Source: Candidatus Cryptobacteroides gallistercoris (GTDB taxonomy: Bacteria > Bacteroidota > Bacteroidia > Bacteroidales > UBA932). Taken from it: a DNA stretch of 40,239 nucleotides. This document shows positions 27,525 through 35,887 of the stretch, in pieces. The notes under the pieces are model-generated. The model was not told the DNA's origin, did not search any database, and saw only the letters and a list, made by a program, of their open reading frames with translations. The stretch is taken from positions 1-40,239 of the forward strand of contig JADIMJ010000008.1 of assembly GCA_017694835.1 (NCBI GenBank), in the 5' to 3' direction. How positions within the stretch are numbered: the stretch's first letter is position 1; each line of letters begins with the position of its first letter. The translations under genes and the position numbers were made by a program.

Positions 27525-27562
27525 AAAAGGATGGTTTCGGAAACGGAACCATCCTTTTTTTG
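27525..27562 (+). terminator. groESL rho-independent terminator
   Basis: AAAGGATGGTTTCG pairs with CGGAACCATCCTTT around a GAAA tetraloop and is followed by a run of seven or more T residues. It is a strong intrinsic terminator. Confidence 0.92.
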
Positions 27563-27563
27563 T

Positions 27564-27702
27564 GGCCGGTGGAGGGGTAAAATGGTTGCCACCGGCCGCG
27601 ATTTCCCGGCAAAAGTGTGGCCGTCGGCATTTTGAAAGTGCCGTCGGGCGCGAAAATACAGCAAAATCGCGCCCGGTGGACATATGTTTCGCCTTCCACC
27701 GG
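27564..27702. repeat. Cluster of GC-rich palindromes
   Basis: At least three hairpins follow one another. GGCCGGTGG/CCACCGGCC spans 27564-27597, GGGCGCGA/TCGCGCCC spans 27646-27674, and CCGGTGGA/TCCACCGG spans 27673-27702. The first and last share the ending CCACCGGCCGCG about 105 bases apart. A weaker CGGCA/TGCCG hairpin lies between them. The cluster fills the gap between the convergent groEL and sigma-factor genes and resembles a BIME-like palindromic unit. Confidence 0.65.
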
Positions 27703-27711
27703 CCGCGGTTA

Positions 27712-27779
27712 TCAGGAATGCATCGCCTCCGCTTCAGGAATGCGTCGCCTTCGCGTATTAAAAATGTCCCGCCTCCGCC
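27712..27779. repeat. Three imperfect ~22-bp tandem repeats
   Basis: Units at 27712-27733 and 27734-27755 share TCAGGAATGC, then RTCGCCTYCGC. A third, more diverged unit at 27756-27779 keeps the GTCCCGCCTCCGC end. They lie directly behind the sigma-factor stop codon. Confidence 0.55.
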
Positions 27780-27786
27780 CCGAAAA

Positions 27787-28395
27787 TTACAGATAATCCT
27801 TCAGGGCTCTCCGGAGCATCTTGAGTGCATATTGTATATGGGATGTGACCTGACGGACAGGGATGCCGGAGTCTGCGGCAATCTCGGAATAAGTCTTGCC
27901 TTCGAAACGGCTGGCGATGAATATGTTTCTGGTCTGCTCCGGCATGCTCCTGACACATCTCCAGAAAAGATCCTTCACTTCGGCGGCAAAAATCCTGTCC
28001 GGATTGATGCCTTGCAGGGAAGTGATTTCGTACATCTGCATCCTGTTGCGGAATTCATGGATTTCCATCTGGACGGATGTCCTGATGCTGCGGGCCTTGA
28101 GGTAGTCAAGGCATCTGTTGATGATGATGCGGAAAGTGTATGCTTCCCAGTTGTCAGTATATGTTTCGTCCTTTTTCTCCCAGAGCCGGATAAAACTCTC
28201 GTCGACAATGTCTTCAGCCGTATGGGTGTCATGGATGTAGGAATCTGCTATGCGCACAAAGACAGGACGGCATTTCGTGAAAAGCCGTCTGAACTCCTCC
28301 TCGCCGAGTTCTCTTCTTTTGTTGTCAGTCAGATTCTCCATCATTCTGAACCAGTCCTGTATGTCATTGTATTCATCTTTGGTTATTTTCGTCAA
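27787..28395 (-). CDS. ECF RNA polymerase sigma factor (FecI/SusC-associated type)
   Basis: The 202-residue protein has sigma region 2 at about 38-76 (RIADSYIHDTHTAEDIVDES, FIRLWEKKD) and region 4 at about 146-198 (MPEQTRNIFIASRFEGKTYS, then VRQVTSHIQYALKMLRRAL). This is the pattern of ECF sigmas that switch on SusC/D operons in Bacteroidales. The presumed partner anti-sigma FecR lies 1.4 kb away on the other strand, with a Fic gene in between. The 5' end overlaps the Fic gene by 23 bases, so translation may be coupled. A start at one of two Met codons 17-18 residues in is possible and would remove the overlap. Confidence 0.92.
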   Translation of the reverse strand: MTKITKDEYNDIQDWFRMMENLTDNKRRELGEEEFRRLFTKCRPVFVRIADSYIHDTHTAEDIVDESFIRLWEKKDETYTDNWEAYTFRIIINRCLDYLKARSIRTSVQMEIHEFRNRMQMYEITSLQGINPDRIFAAEVKDLFWRCVRSMPEQTRNIFIASRFEGKTYSEIAADSGIPVRQVTSHIQYALKMLRRALKDYL

Positions 28396-29437
28396 TTAAT
28401 TTCCAATAGCCGGTCTTGTTGCTCCCGATACGGCCAATGATATCTGCATTGCGGAGCAATGCAATGTGTTTTCTGACCATCCTGTCTGAAATCCCCATGC
28501 GGTTTCCGATTTCTATGGCCGTAATATGCGGATTATTAATGATATGGACAAGGACATCCCATGTCACTTCTGATAACTCCGGATGCTGTAAATGCAATTT
28601 ATCAGGAACTTTATCAGGAACTTTATTAGGAACTTTATCGGAAATGCCTGTCATCAGCGGTTCGCCTTGATACTTTTTCAGGGCATTGAGGATTTCGTTC
28701 AGCATAAAATCAATGAAAGGACCGCTGTCAGCCTTTTGTGTGCTTGATTCAATTGCATCGTAATATGACTGCTGGCTGGCATATACGAGATTTTCAATCG
28801 GCAGATGCCCGAATACAGGGTTGAGTCGTCCCAGTATAAGTGATTGCCACAATCTCCCCATTCGTCCGTTGCCGTCACAGAATGGATGGATGAATTCAAA
28901 TTCATAATGAAATACACAACTGCGGATGAGAAGATGATCAGAAGCATGTTTCAGCCAATGGAACAAATCACTTATCAGTCCTGGTACGCGTATTGCCGGT
29001 GGGGCGAGGTGAACACATCTGTCGCCTTCAAATACGCCGACACCGCTGGCGCGGAAATGTCCGGGATTATCCATCAGGGCTTCCATCATCACCCCATGCG
29101 CTTTCAAGAGATCCTTTACTTCAAACGGATTCAAGTCCGGATACAGTTCATAAGTCCGTATGGCATTCTTGACTTCCTGGATTTCCCTCGCAGATCCTAT
29201 CACATGTTTCCCCTCCAAAATGTCATGTACCTGATTTTCCGACAGTCTGTTGCCCTCTATGGCGAGTGAACTATGGATTGTCCTGATTCTGTTGGCCTTC
29301 CGCAAACGCAGCCCGTCCGCCTGTTCCAGACGTATTGCGTATCTTTCCATTTGTGCCGAAATTTCTGCCACAAGGCTGACTGCCAATGGGCTTACTGTAA
29401 ACGGCGGCACATATCCCTTGTATTCTTTCCCTTTCAT
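28373..29437 (-). CDS. Fic-family AMP-transferase-like protein with C-terminal winged helix
   Basis: The 354-residue protein has the Fic motif HPFCDGNGRMGRLW (His184), the canonical catalytic loop for AMP or other nucleotide transfer to protein hydroxyls. An N-terminal inhibitory motif S57xxxE61G (SSLAIEGN) places it among the self-inhibited class II Fic proteins. A DUF4172-like N-terminal region and a C-terminal winged helix (VLVHIINNPHITAIEIGNRM, VRKHIALLRNADIIGRIG) complete it. The linker is a tandem DKVP/NKVP repeat coded by 12-bp units. It overlaps the sigma-factor gene by 23 bases and has its own promoter. The target is unknown; DNA binding suggests autoregulation. Confidence 0.92.
   Translation of the reverse strand: MKGKEYKGYVPPFTVSPLAVSLVAEISAQMERYAIRLEQADGLRLRKANRIRTIHSSLAIEGNRLSENQVHDILEGKHVIGSAREIQEVKNAIRTYELYPDLNPFEVKDLLKAHGVMMEALMDNPGHFRASGVGVFEGDRCVHLAPPAIRVPGLISDLFHWLKHASDHLLIRSCVFHYEFEFIHPFCDGNGRMGRLWQSLILGRLNPVFGHLPIENLVYASQQSYYDAIESSTQKADSGPFIDFMLNEILNALKKYQGEPLMTGISDKVPNKVPDKVPDKLHLQHPELSEVTWDVLVHIINNPHITAIEIGNRMGISDRMVRKHIALLRNADIIGRIGSNKTGYWKLIDENNQR
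28598..28645 (-). repeat. 12-bp tandem repeat inside the Fic gene
   Basis: Four units of TTTATCAGGAAC (the third with TTTATTAGGAAC, the fourth degenerate) encode the peptide DKVPNKVPDKVPDK on the minus strand. The units keep frame, so slippage would change linker length by four residues per unit without breaking the gene. Confidence 0.85.
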
Positions 29438-29513
29438 ATCCTGTCCTCCTGCAGTTCCCTTTGCGGTATGTCTGTCATTTTGTCCTTTTAAAGGAAGTCA
29501 CAGTCTGAATTTG

Positions 29514-29546
29514 CAAAGATAATGATAAATAAGGTCTGTCCGCAAA
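29514..29546 (-). promoter_or_regulatory. Promoter of the fic-sigma operon
   Basis: On the minus strand, TTTG (29546-29543) and TATCTTTG (29521-29514) match the Bacteroides -33 TTTG and -7 TAnnTTTG with a 21-base spacer. This is the best full promoter in the window. It would start transcription about 70 bases before the Fic ATG at 29437. Confidence 0.65.
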
Positions 29547-29672
29547 AATATGCAGTCCGCGATATATCCTTTTCCCGTCCACGAAATACCATTCCGCCGG
29601 AACATTCATATAATATTTGCAAAAAAATTGTAAAAATTCTGTAAACATTCCTTCCCCGGTCGTCTATTAAAT

Positions 29673-29711
29673 GTTGCGTTGTATGCAAATATATGTTGTG
29701 TCGTACGCAAA
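29673..29711. repeat. 17-bp direct repeat upstream of fecR, 22-bp period
   Basis: GTTGCGTTGTATGCAAA (29673-29689) recurs with three changes as GTTGTGTCGTACGCAAA (29695-29711). The copies sit about 45-85 bases before the fecR ATG. Spacing of two helical turns suits a dimeric regulator or a duplicated ECF promoter. The rest of 29438-29756 is AT-rich and non-coding. Confidence 0.6.
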
Positions 29712-29756
29712 CGGATTTTGCAAGACATATAGAACGGATTTAACAGGATATATAGG

Positions 29757-30758
29757 ATGACGGACGAAATATTATACAGATATTTCAGGAATGAGGCCAC
29801 TCCGCAGGAAGTCGGTGAGATAGAGGCTTGGCTCGATGCCGACCCGGCTCATCAGAGTGACTTTGATGCGGCTCATGCGCTTTATAATGTGTCGGAGCTG
29901 GAAGGCAGGACTTATATGGCCTCTGCATCTTCGGCCATGTCAGTTGGCTCTGCATCTTCTTCCGGGGCGCAGAAGCGCGGGAAGCGTCACTCCTTCTGGA
30001 AATATGCGGCGTCCTCGGCTGCAGCGGTGCTGCTGGCAGTGACTGCGGGATTCCTGGGGATGGAATGGGAGCAGAGGACAGTTTATGAAGACCTGACGGC
30101 CAGGACGAATGTGATAAATGTCCCGGTGGGGGAGAGGATTTCCCTGACTTTGCAGGACGGGACAGGAATACAGATGAACGGAGGCTCAAGGCTTGAGTAT
30201 CCGGTTCTTTTTGAAAAAGATGTCAGAAAGGTGAAATTGTCCGGCGAGGCTTATCTTAAAGTAGCCCGCAACGAGAAGCAGCCTTTCATCGTTGAGACAT
30301 TTGCATCCGATATTGAAGTGCTTGGCACTGAGTTCAATGTGCTTGCAGATGAGAAGAACGGCTTCTTTTCGACTGTGCTTGTTTCCGGAAAAGTCAAGGT
30401 GACGACTGTCGCCGACCATGACGGTGAATATGAGCAGGTGATACTGAATCCTGACGAGAAAGTGAAGATTGTCGACAACCATCTGGTCGTAAGCCGGGTA
30501 CTTGCAAGTGACGAGATCAGCTGGAAAGACGGCTACATCAATCTCCGCGGGGTGGATTTTGTGGAACTGATGCACAGGTTCGAGAGCATGTTCGGGACAG
30601 ATATACTGATAGCCAGAAATGATGTGCCTGAAATAGGTTATCTTAGCGGCAAGATAAAGGTATCCGAGGGGATAGACTTTGCCCTCCATCTGCTGCAGGA
30701 GGCATGCGACTTCACTTACGAGAAGGATGCCGCGACGGGCGCTGTCATTATAAAGTAA
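29757..30758 (+). CDS. FecR-family anti-sigma factor
   Basis: The 333-residue inner-membrane protein has a cytoplasmic sigma-binding helical domain (residues 1-75, ILYRYFRNEATPQEVGEIEA) and one membrane segment at about 82-101 (AASSAAAVLLAVTAGFLG). A periplasmic FecR domain at about 115-215 (VINVPVGERISLTLQDGTGI, FIVETFASDIEVLGTEFNVL) is followed by a C-terminal DUF4974-like domain (FVELMHRFESMFGTDI). It should hold the ECF sigma factor encoded across the Fic gene and release it on contact with the STN domain of the next gene's SusC. It lies 42 bases before that SusC. Confidence 0.93.
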   Translation: MTDEILYRYFRNEATPQEVGEIEAWLDADPAHQSDFDAAHALYNVSELEGRTYMASASSAMSVGSASSSGAQKRGKRHSFWKYAASSAAAVLLAVTAGFLGMEWEQRTVYEDLTARTNVINVPVGERISLTLQDGTGIQMNGGSRLEYPVLFEKDVRKVKLSGEAYLKVARNEKQPFIVETFASDIEVLGTEFNVLADEKNGFFSTVLVSGKVKVTTVADHDGEYEQVILNPDEKVKIVDNHLVVSRVLASDEISWKDGYINLRGVDFVELMHRFESMFGTDILIARNDVPEIGYLSGKIKVSEGIDFALHLLQEACDFTYEKDAATGAVIIK

Positions 30759-30800
30759 TTGAATCAATTATAGTTTTTAGTATTAACTGCATAATTATTT

Positions 30801-33800
30801 ATGTCTGAAATGAACTTATCAACAGCAGGCAGACTCATGAGGTCTGCGGTTGTCTTGTTCCTCTGCTTCATGGGCATGACCCTCCGGGCTCAGGCCCCCG
30901 AAGACAGGACGGTGACTCTGGACATGACAAATGTTCCTCTGGAGCAGGTCCTTGAGTCAATAGAGGAACAGACGGACTATGTCTTTCTCAACAAAGATGT
31001 TGACGCTTCACAGACAGTCAGCATCAGAGTAACTTCTGTGCCGGTGAGGAATGCCCTCGACGCATTGTTTGCGGACAGGGGCATAACCTACAACATCGAG
31101 TCCGGCCATATCGTGATTTCAGAGGCCAGGGCCGCTTCCTCTTCCGGGAATGCGGGCGGACAGCAGCCTGAATCCAACATCATTTCGGGTACCGTAATCG
31201 ATTCTTACGGTACACCTGTCATCGGGGCCGGAGTCCTCATCAAGGGAACCACAATCGGTACCAGCACCGACCTCGACGGAAAATTCTCATTCGAACTTCC
31301 CGAAGGCATGGACGGCTCCTCACTGGAATTCTCCTGCCTCGGCTACACCACAATGGAGCTCCCCATCGGAGGCCGCAGGGTCTTTGACGTCACGATGCAG
31401 GACGATGCCATCATGATGGAAGCCACGGTGGTCACAGCCCTCGGTATCAAGCGTTCGGAGAAGGCCCTTTCATACAATGTACAGGAAGTGAAGTCAGACG
31501 AACTCCTTGCCAACAAGGATGCCAACTTCGTCAATTCCCTCAACGGTAAGGTGGCCGGTCTGGTCATCAATGCCTCTTCTTCCGGAGTCGGCGGTGCATC
31601 CAAGGTTGTGATGAGGGGTCAGAAATCCATCTCCAAGTCATCCAATGCCCTGTATGTGATTGACGGTGTGCCTATGTATACTGCCGCCCGTGATGCAGGT
31701 ACGGAGTTCGACTCCAGGGGTGCGACCGACCCTATCGCCGACCTCAACCCTGAGGACATAGAGTCAATGACAGTCCTGACAGGTGCCGCCGCAGCCGCTC
31801 TCTACGGTTCCGCCGCAGCCAACGGTGCGATTGTCATCACGACCAAGAGGGGAGAAGAAGGCCGGACAAGCGTCACTGTCAGCAGCAACACGGAGATTTT
31901 CAATCCGTTTGTGCTTCCGCGTTTCCAGAACAGATACGGCACCGGTGACTACAATTCTTCCGAGGGCTCGATTGTCCGCAGCTGGGGCAACCGCCTCAAT
32001 TCGGCGAACATGATGGGATACAATCCGCGCAACGACTACTTCCGCATGGGTGTGACAGGCACTGAGAGCGTGTCGCTTTCCACAGGAAACGCCAAGAACC
32101 AGACTTATCTCTCCGCAGCTGCCGTCAATTCCATCGGAAATGTTCCGAACAACAGCTACGACAGGTACAACTTCACATTCCGCAACACCACCAAGTTCTT
32201 GAACGACAAGATGACCCTTGACGTGTCCGCCAGCTATATCATGCAGAACGACAGGAACATGACCAACCAGGGTACATACAACAACCCTCTTGTCGGCGCC
32301 TACCTTTTCCCGCGCGGAAATGACTGGAATGACATCTACATGTACGAGAGATGGGACCCGACCCGTCAGATTTATACCCAGTATTGGCCGGTGGGTGATG
32401 CGGGCATGACAATGCAGAATCCATACTGGATCAACTACCGCAATCTCCGTGAGAACAAGAAGACCCGCTACATGCTTTCAGCAGGCCTTTCATACGAGAT
32501 TCTTGACTGGCTCACCCTTTCGGGCCGCGTGCGCATAGACAACTCGCACAACAAGTACACCGAGAAGTTCTACGCCACCACCAACACCCAGCTGACTGAA
32601 TCCTCCAACAACGGTCTCTTCGGTGAGGAAATATCAGAGGACAGGCAGGTATATGCGGATGTCCTCCTCGACATCAACAAGACCTGGGACAAATGGAGTC
32701 TCCACGCCAATGTCGGTGCGTCAATCACAGACATGAGGAATGACCTGTTCTCCAACAGGGGACCGATTGCCTCGGACAATATCCCGAATGTCTTCAATGT
32801 CTTCGCCATCGACCAGGCGACCATGGTCAAGAAGCAGTCCGGATGGAGGGAGCAGACGCAGTCAGTCTATGCATCAGCGGAAATTGGCTTTGACAGCGCC
32901 TATTATCTGACCCTGACAGGCCGCAACGACTGGCCTTCACAGCTTGCCGGCCCGCGTTCGACCAAGTCTTCATTCTTCTATCCTTCCGTGGGTGCGTCAG
33001 TGGTGCTTTCGGAGGTTATCCCTAACATGCCGCGCCAGCTTGAATACATCAAGGTAAGGGCGTCATACGCATCCGTCGGCTCTTCGTTCGAGCGCTGGCT
33101 CGCCAACCCTGTCCACGAGTGGCCTGACAAGGGAAATGCCTGGGCTACCGATACATCGTATCCTGTGAACCTCCTTCCGGAAAGGACACAGTCATGGGAG
33201 GTCGGCCTCACCATGAGGTTCCTCAACTGGTTCAACCTCGATGCAACATACTACAATACGCACACGAAGAACCAGACATTCTTCCCGGAGATTTCCACAG
33301 GTTCAGGATATTCCGAGATTCCTATCCAGTCAGGAGACGTGCTCAATGAAGGTTTCGAGCTTGCCCTCGGCTTCAGCAAGGACTGGGGCATCTTCAACTG
33401 GAGCAGCAACTATACATTCTCGACCAACAGGAACAAGATTGTCTCCCTCGCCGAGAATGCAGTCAACCCTGTGACCGGAGAGAAACTCAACATCTCGTCC
33501 CTGAACATGGGCGGCCTCGGCAATGCGAGGTTCATCCTCCGCGAAGGCGGCTCACTCGGAGACCTCTATTCCCGTGCAGACCTCATGAGGGATGACGACG
33601 GAGGCATATATGTGGACCCTGAGGGAGGTGTGGTAACACAGACCATCAACAATGTCGACGACTACATCAAGCTCGGAAGCGTGCTCCCGAAGGCAAACAT
33701 GGCCTGGAGAAATGATTTCCGCATCGGCAACTTCAACCTCGGCTTCATGCTTACAGCAAGGCTCGGAGGCGTGGTATTCTCCCGCACCCAGGCAGTCCTT

Positions 33801-34181
33801 GACTATTATGGAGTGTCCGAGGCCACGGCAATGGCCCGCGACAACGGCGGCATCTTCGTGAACGGCTCCGATGTGGTGGATGCCAACACCTGGTATTCGG
33901 CCATCGCAAGCGGCGACGTAATCCCGCAGTACTACACATATTCGGCGACGAATGTGCGCCTCCAGGAGGCTTCCATCGGCTATACATTCCCTCGCAAGAT
34001 GCTGAACGATGTCTGTGAACTTACCCTCCAGCTCGTCGGCCGCAACCTGTGGATGATATACAACAAGGCTCCGTTCGACCCTGAGGCAATCGCCACCACA
34101 GGCAACTATTATCAGGGAATCGACTATTTCATGATGCCGAATACAAGAAACTTCGGATTCAATCTCAGACTCAAATTCTAA
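30801..34181 (+). CDS. STN-domain SusC/RagA TonB-dependent transducer
   Basis: The 1126-residue transporter has a signal peptide ending near LRAQAP and an N-terminal STN signalling domain at about 37-112 (NVPLEQVLESIEEQTDYVFL). CarboxypepD_reg follows at about 127-205 (GTVIDSYGTPVIGAGVLIKG), then the plug (ALYVIDGVPMYTAA, ALYGSAAANGAIVITTKRG) and a barrel ending in FGFNLRLKF. The STN domain marks it as a signalling transporter working with the upstream FecR and ECF sigma. Nine bases separate it from the SusD partner. The neighbouring GH18 genes suggest a GlcNAc-containing glycan as substrate. Confidence 0.95.
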   Translation: MSEMNLSTAGRLMRSAVVLFLCFMGMTLRAQAPEDRTVTLDMTNVPLEQVLESIEEQTDYVFLNKDVDASQTVSIRVTSVPVRNALDALFADRGITYNIESGHIVISEARAASSSGNAGGQQPESNIISGTVIDSYGTPVIGAGVLIKGTTIGTSTDLDGKFSFELPEGMDGSSLEFSCLGYTTMELPIGGRRVFDVTMQDDAIMMEATVVTALGIKRSEKALSYNVQEVKSDELLANKDANFVNSLNGKVAGLVINASSSGVGGASKVVMRGQKSISKSSNALYVIDGVPMYTAARDAGTEFDSRGATDPIADLNPEDIESMTVLTGAAAAALYGSAAANGAIVITTKRGEEGRTSVTVSSNTEIFNPFVLPRFQNRYGTGDYNSSEGSIVRSWGNRLNSANMMGYNPRNDYFRMGVTGTESVSLSTGNAKNQTYLSAAAVNSIGNVPNNSYDRYNFTFRNTTKFLNDKMTLDVSASYIMQNDRNMTNQGTYNNPLVGAYLFPRGNDWNDIYMYERWDPTRQIYTQYWPVGDAGMTMQNPYWINYRNLRENKKTRYMLSAGLSYEILDWLTLSGRVRIDNSHNKYTEKFYATTNTQLTESSNNGLFGEEISEDRQVYADVLLDINKTWDKWSLHANVGASITDMRNDLFSNRGPIASDNIPNVFNVFAIDQATMVKKQSGWREQTQSVYASAEIGFDSAYYLTLTGRNDWPSQLAGPRSTKSSFFYPSVGASVVLSEVIPNMPRQLEYIKVRASYASVGSSFERWLANPVHEWPDKGNAWATDTSYPVNLLPERTQSWEVGLTMRFLNWFNLDATYYNTHTKNQTFFPEISTGSGYSEIPIQSGDVLNEGFELALGFSKDWGIFNWSSNYTFSTNRNKIVSLAENAVNPVTGEKLNISSLNMGGLGNARFILREGGSLGDLYSRADLMRDDDGGIYVDPEGGVVTQTINNVDDYIKLGSVLPKANMAWRNDFRIGNFNLGFMLTARLGGVVFSRTQAVLDYYGVSEATAMARDNGGIFVNGSDVVDANTWYSAIASGDVIPQYYTYSATNVRLQEASIGYTFPRKMLNDVCELTLQLVGRNLWMIYNKAPFDPEAIATTGNYYQGIDYFMMPNTRNFGFNLRLKF

Positions 34182-34190
34182 GGAATCGCC

Positions 34191-35840
34191 ATGAACATGA
34201 AAATGATATATAAAGGAATCGCCGCAGTAGCAGCAGCACTCCTTGCAGGGGCCTGCACAGCCGGATACATGGACATCAACAAGAATCCGTACGGCGTGAC
34301 TGACGACGAGATGCAGCGTGACGGCTATGCCGTGAGGGCTGCCCTGATAGGTATTTCCAACGGGGTGATTTCTCCGGATGTGAATACGACTCAGTTTACG
34401 GAGTGCCTTCTCGGAGGTACCATGGGAGGATATATGGCAGACGGCAATGCCGGTTTCGCCACCACCATCTCCAACTACAATCCTACTGACAACTGGACCA
34501 ATGTGTTCATGAAGAGCAGCTGGATTATCCCGACGGTCTACGCCAACTACCGTCTTCTCCATCAGGTGACTGACGATCCTGTCCTCTGGGCGGTGGGCGA
34601 CATCGTCAAGGTGGCAGCGATGCACCGCGTCACGGACACCTACGGCCCTATCCCGTATTCAAAGATAGGCCAGAACGGTGAAATCAATGTCCCGTATGAC
34701 TCCCAGATGGATGTGTACAAGACCATGTTCAACGAACTGGATGCCGCCATTGCCGTCCTGATGCCGGAGAGGCTCAACAACTTCTCCCCGTCGGCCGATG
34801 TAGTGTACGGGGGTGTCGTGGACAACTGGATTAAGTTCGCCAACTCCCTCAAGCTCCGCCTGGCCATGCGCATAAGCTATGCTGACCCGGAACTCTCCAA
34901 GGAAATGGCCGAGTCCGCAGTAAACCATGAGGTGGGCGTGATGACATCAAACGCCGACAATGCGGTGTTCTCTTCCTGGGGAACAGACGGCAACCCGATC
35001 AACCGCTCCGTAGAATACAACATGGTCACAATCCATGAGGACGGCTCCTCATGCGGGACCCAGAGCGGAGACTCCCATGCCGCAGCCGACATCGTCTGCT
35101 ACATGAACGGATACAACGACCCTCGCCGCAGCGCATATTTCACCCAGAGCGAGTGGGATGCGGCAGATGCCTACATCGGTCTGCGCAGGGGCATCGAGAT
35201 ACCGAACCACAATACCATAGGACACCAGTATTCAGGCGTCAACATCGGAGTTGACTCTCCTGTGTATTGGATGACGGCCGCCGAAGTAGCCTTCCTTCAG
35301 GCAGAGGCCGTCGCCGTGTTCAACTACAACATGGGCGGGACTACGGCCCAGGCTGCATACGAAAGGGGAATCTCCCTCTCATTCGAGCAGTGGGGCGTGT
35401 CCGGTGCTGAAGCCTATATGGCAGACAACACCCTCACACCGGCGGCCTACAATGACCCTGCAGGCAACAGCGCCGCCTCCCCGTCCACCATCACCATAGC
35501 ATGGGACGAAAGCGCCACCGTGGAGAAAAAGCAGGAGCGCATCATCACCCAGAAATGGATTGCCAACTGGCTTCTCGGGAACGAGGCCTGGGCGGACTGG
35601 AGAAGGACAGGCTATCCTCATCTTTTCCCTTGCACGGATGCCGGCAACAAGAGCGGCGGTCTGGTGGACAATGTCCAGGGAGCACGCAGGATGGAATATC
35701 CGGATGATGAGAACACCTCCAACACGGCCAATTACCAGGCAGCAGTCCAGATGCTCGGCGGCAGCGGCGACAGGATGAGCACCCGCCTCGAGTTCGACTG
35801 CAAGACCAATAATCCTGCATACACCGGATACACCAACTGA
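34191..35840 (+). CDS. SusD-family lipoprotein (SusD-like_2 type)
   Basis: The 549-residue protein has a lipobox Cys22 (LLAGACTAGYMDINKNP). Family sequence includes DDEMQRDGYAVRAALIG, AAMHRVTDTYGPIPYSKIG, FANSLKLRLAMRISYADPE and the C-terminal WIANWLLGNEAWADWRRTGY, which place it in the SusD/RagB group with the SusD-like_2 signature. It binds glycan at the surface over the SusC of the preceding gene. Its stop overlaps by one base an ATG of the next frame (TGATG at 35838-35842). The next gene's likely start is 48 bases further on. Confidence 0.93.
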   Translation: MNMKMIYKGIAAVAAALLAGACTAGYMDINKNPYGVTDDEMQRDGYAVRAALIGISNGVISPDVNTTQFTECLLGGTMGGYMADGNAGFATTISNYNPTDNWTNVFMKSSWIIPTVYANYRLLHQVTDDPVLWAVGDIVKVAAMHRVTDTYGPIPYSKIGQNGEINVPYDSQMDVYKTMFNELDAAIAVLMPERLNNFSPSADVVYGGVVDNWIKFANSLKLRLAMRISYADPELSKEMAESAVNHEVGVMTSNADNAVFSSWGTDGNPINRSVEYNMVTIHEDGSSCGTQSGDSHAAADIVCYMNGYNDPRRSAYFTQSEWDAADAYIGLRRGIEIPNHNTIGHQYSGVNIGVDSPVYWMTAAEVAFLQAEAVAVFNYNMGGTTAQAAYERGISLSFEQWGVSGAEAYMADNTLTPAAYNDPAGNSAASPSTITIAWDESATVEKKQERIITQKWIANWLLGNEAWADWRRTGYPHLFPCTDAGNKSGGLVDNVQGARRMEYPDDENTSNTANYQAAVQMLGGSGDRMSTRLEFDCKTNNPAYTGYTN

Positions 35841-35887
35841 TGCCGGATGCAGACAATACAATTCATATCCAAAAAAGACGAGAGATT

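Noticed and set aside
27564..27779. CRISPR array
   Set aside because: Repeats are imperfect, palindromic and contiguous or irregularly spaced, with no unique spacers of constant length and no cas genes.
33552..34625. A 357-codon minus-strand open frame rich in His and Cys
   Set aside because: It lies antisense to the ends of susC and susD, which are clear genes. Its composition is that of a complementary shadow.
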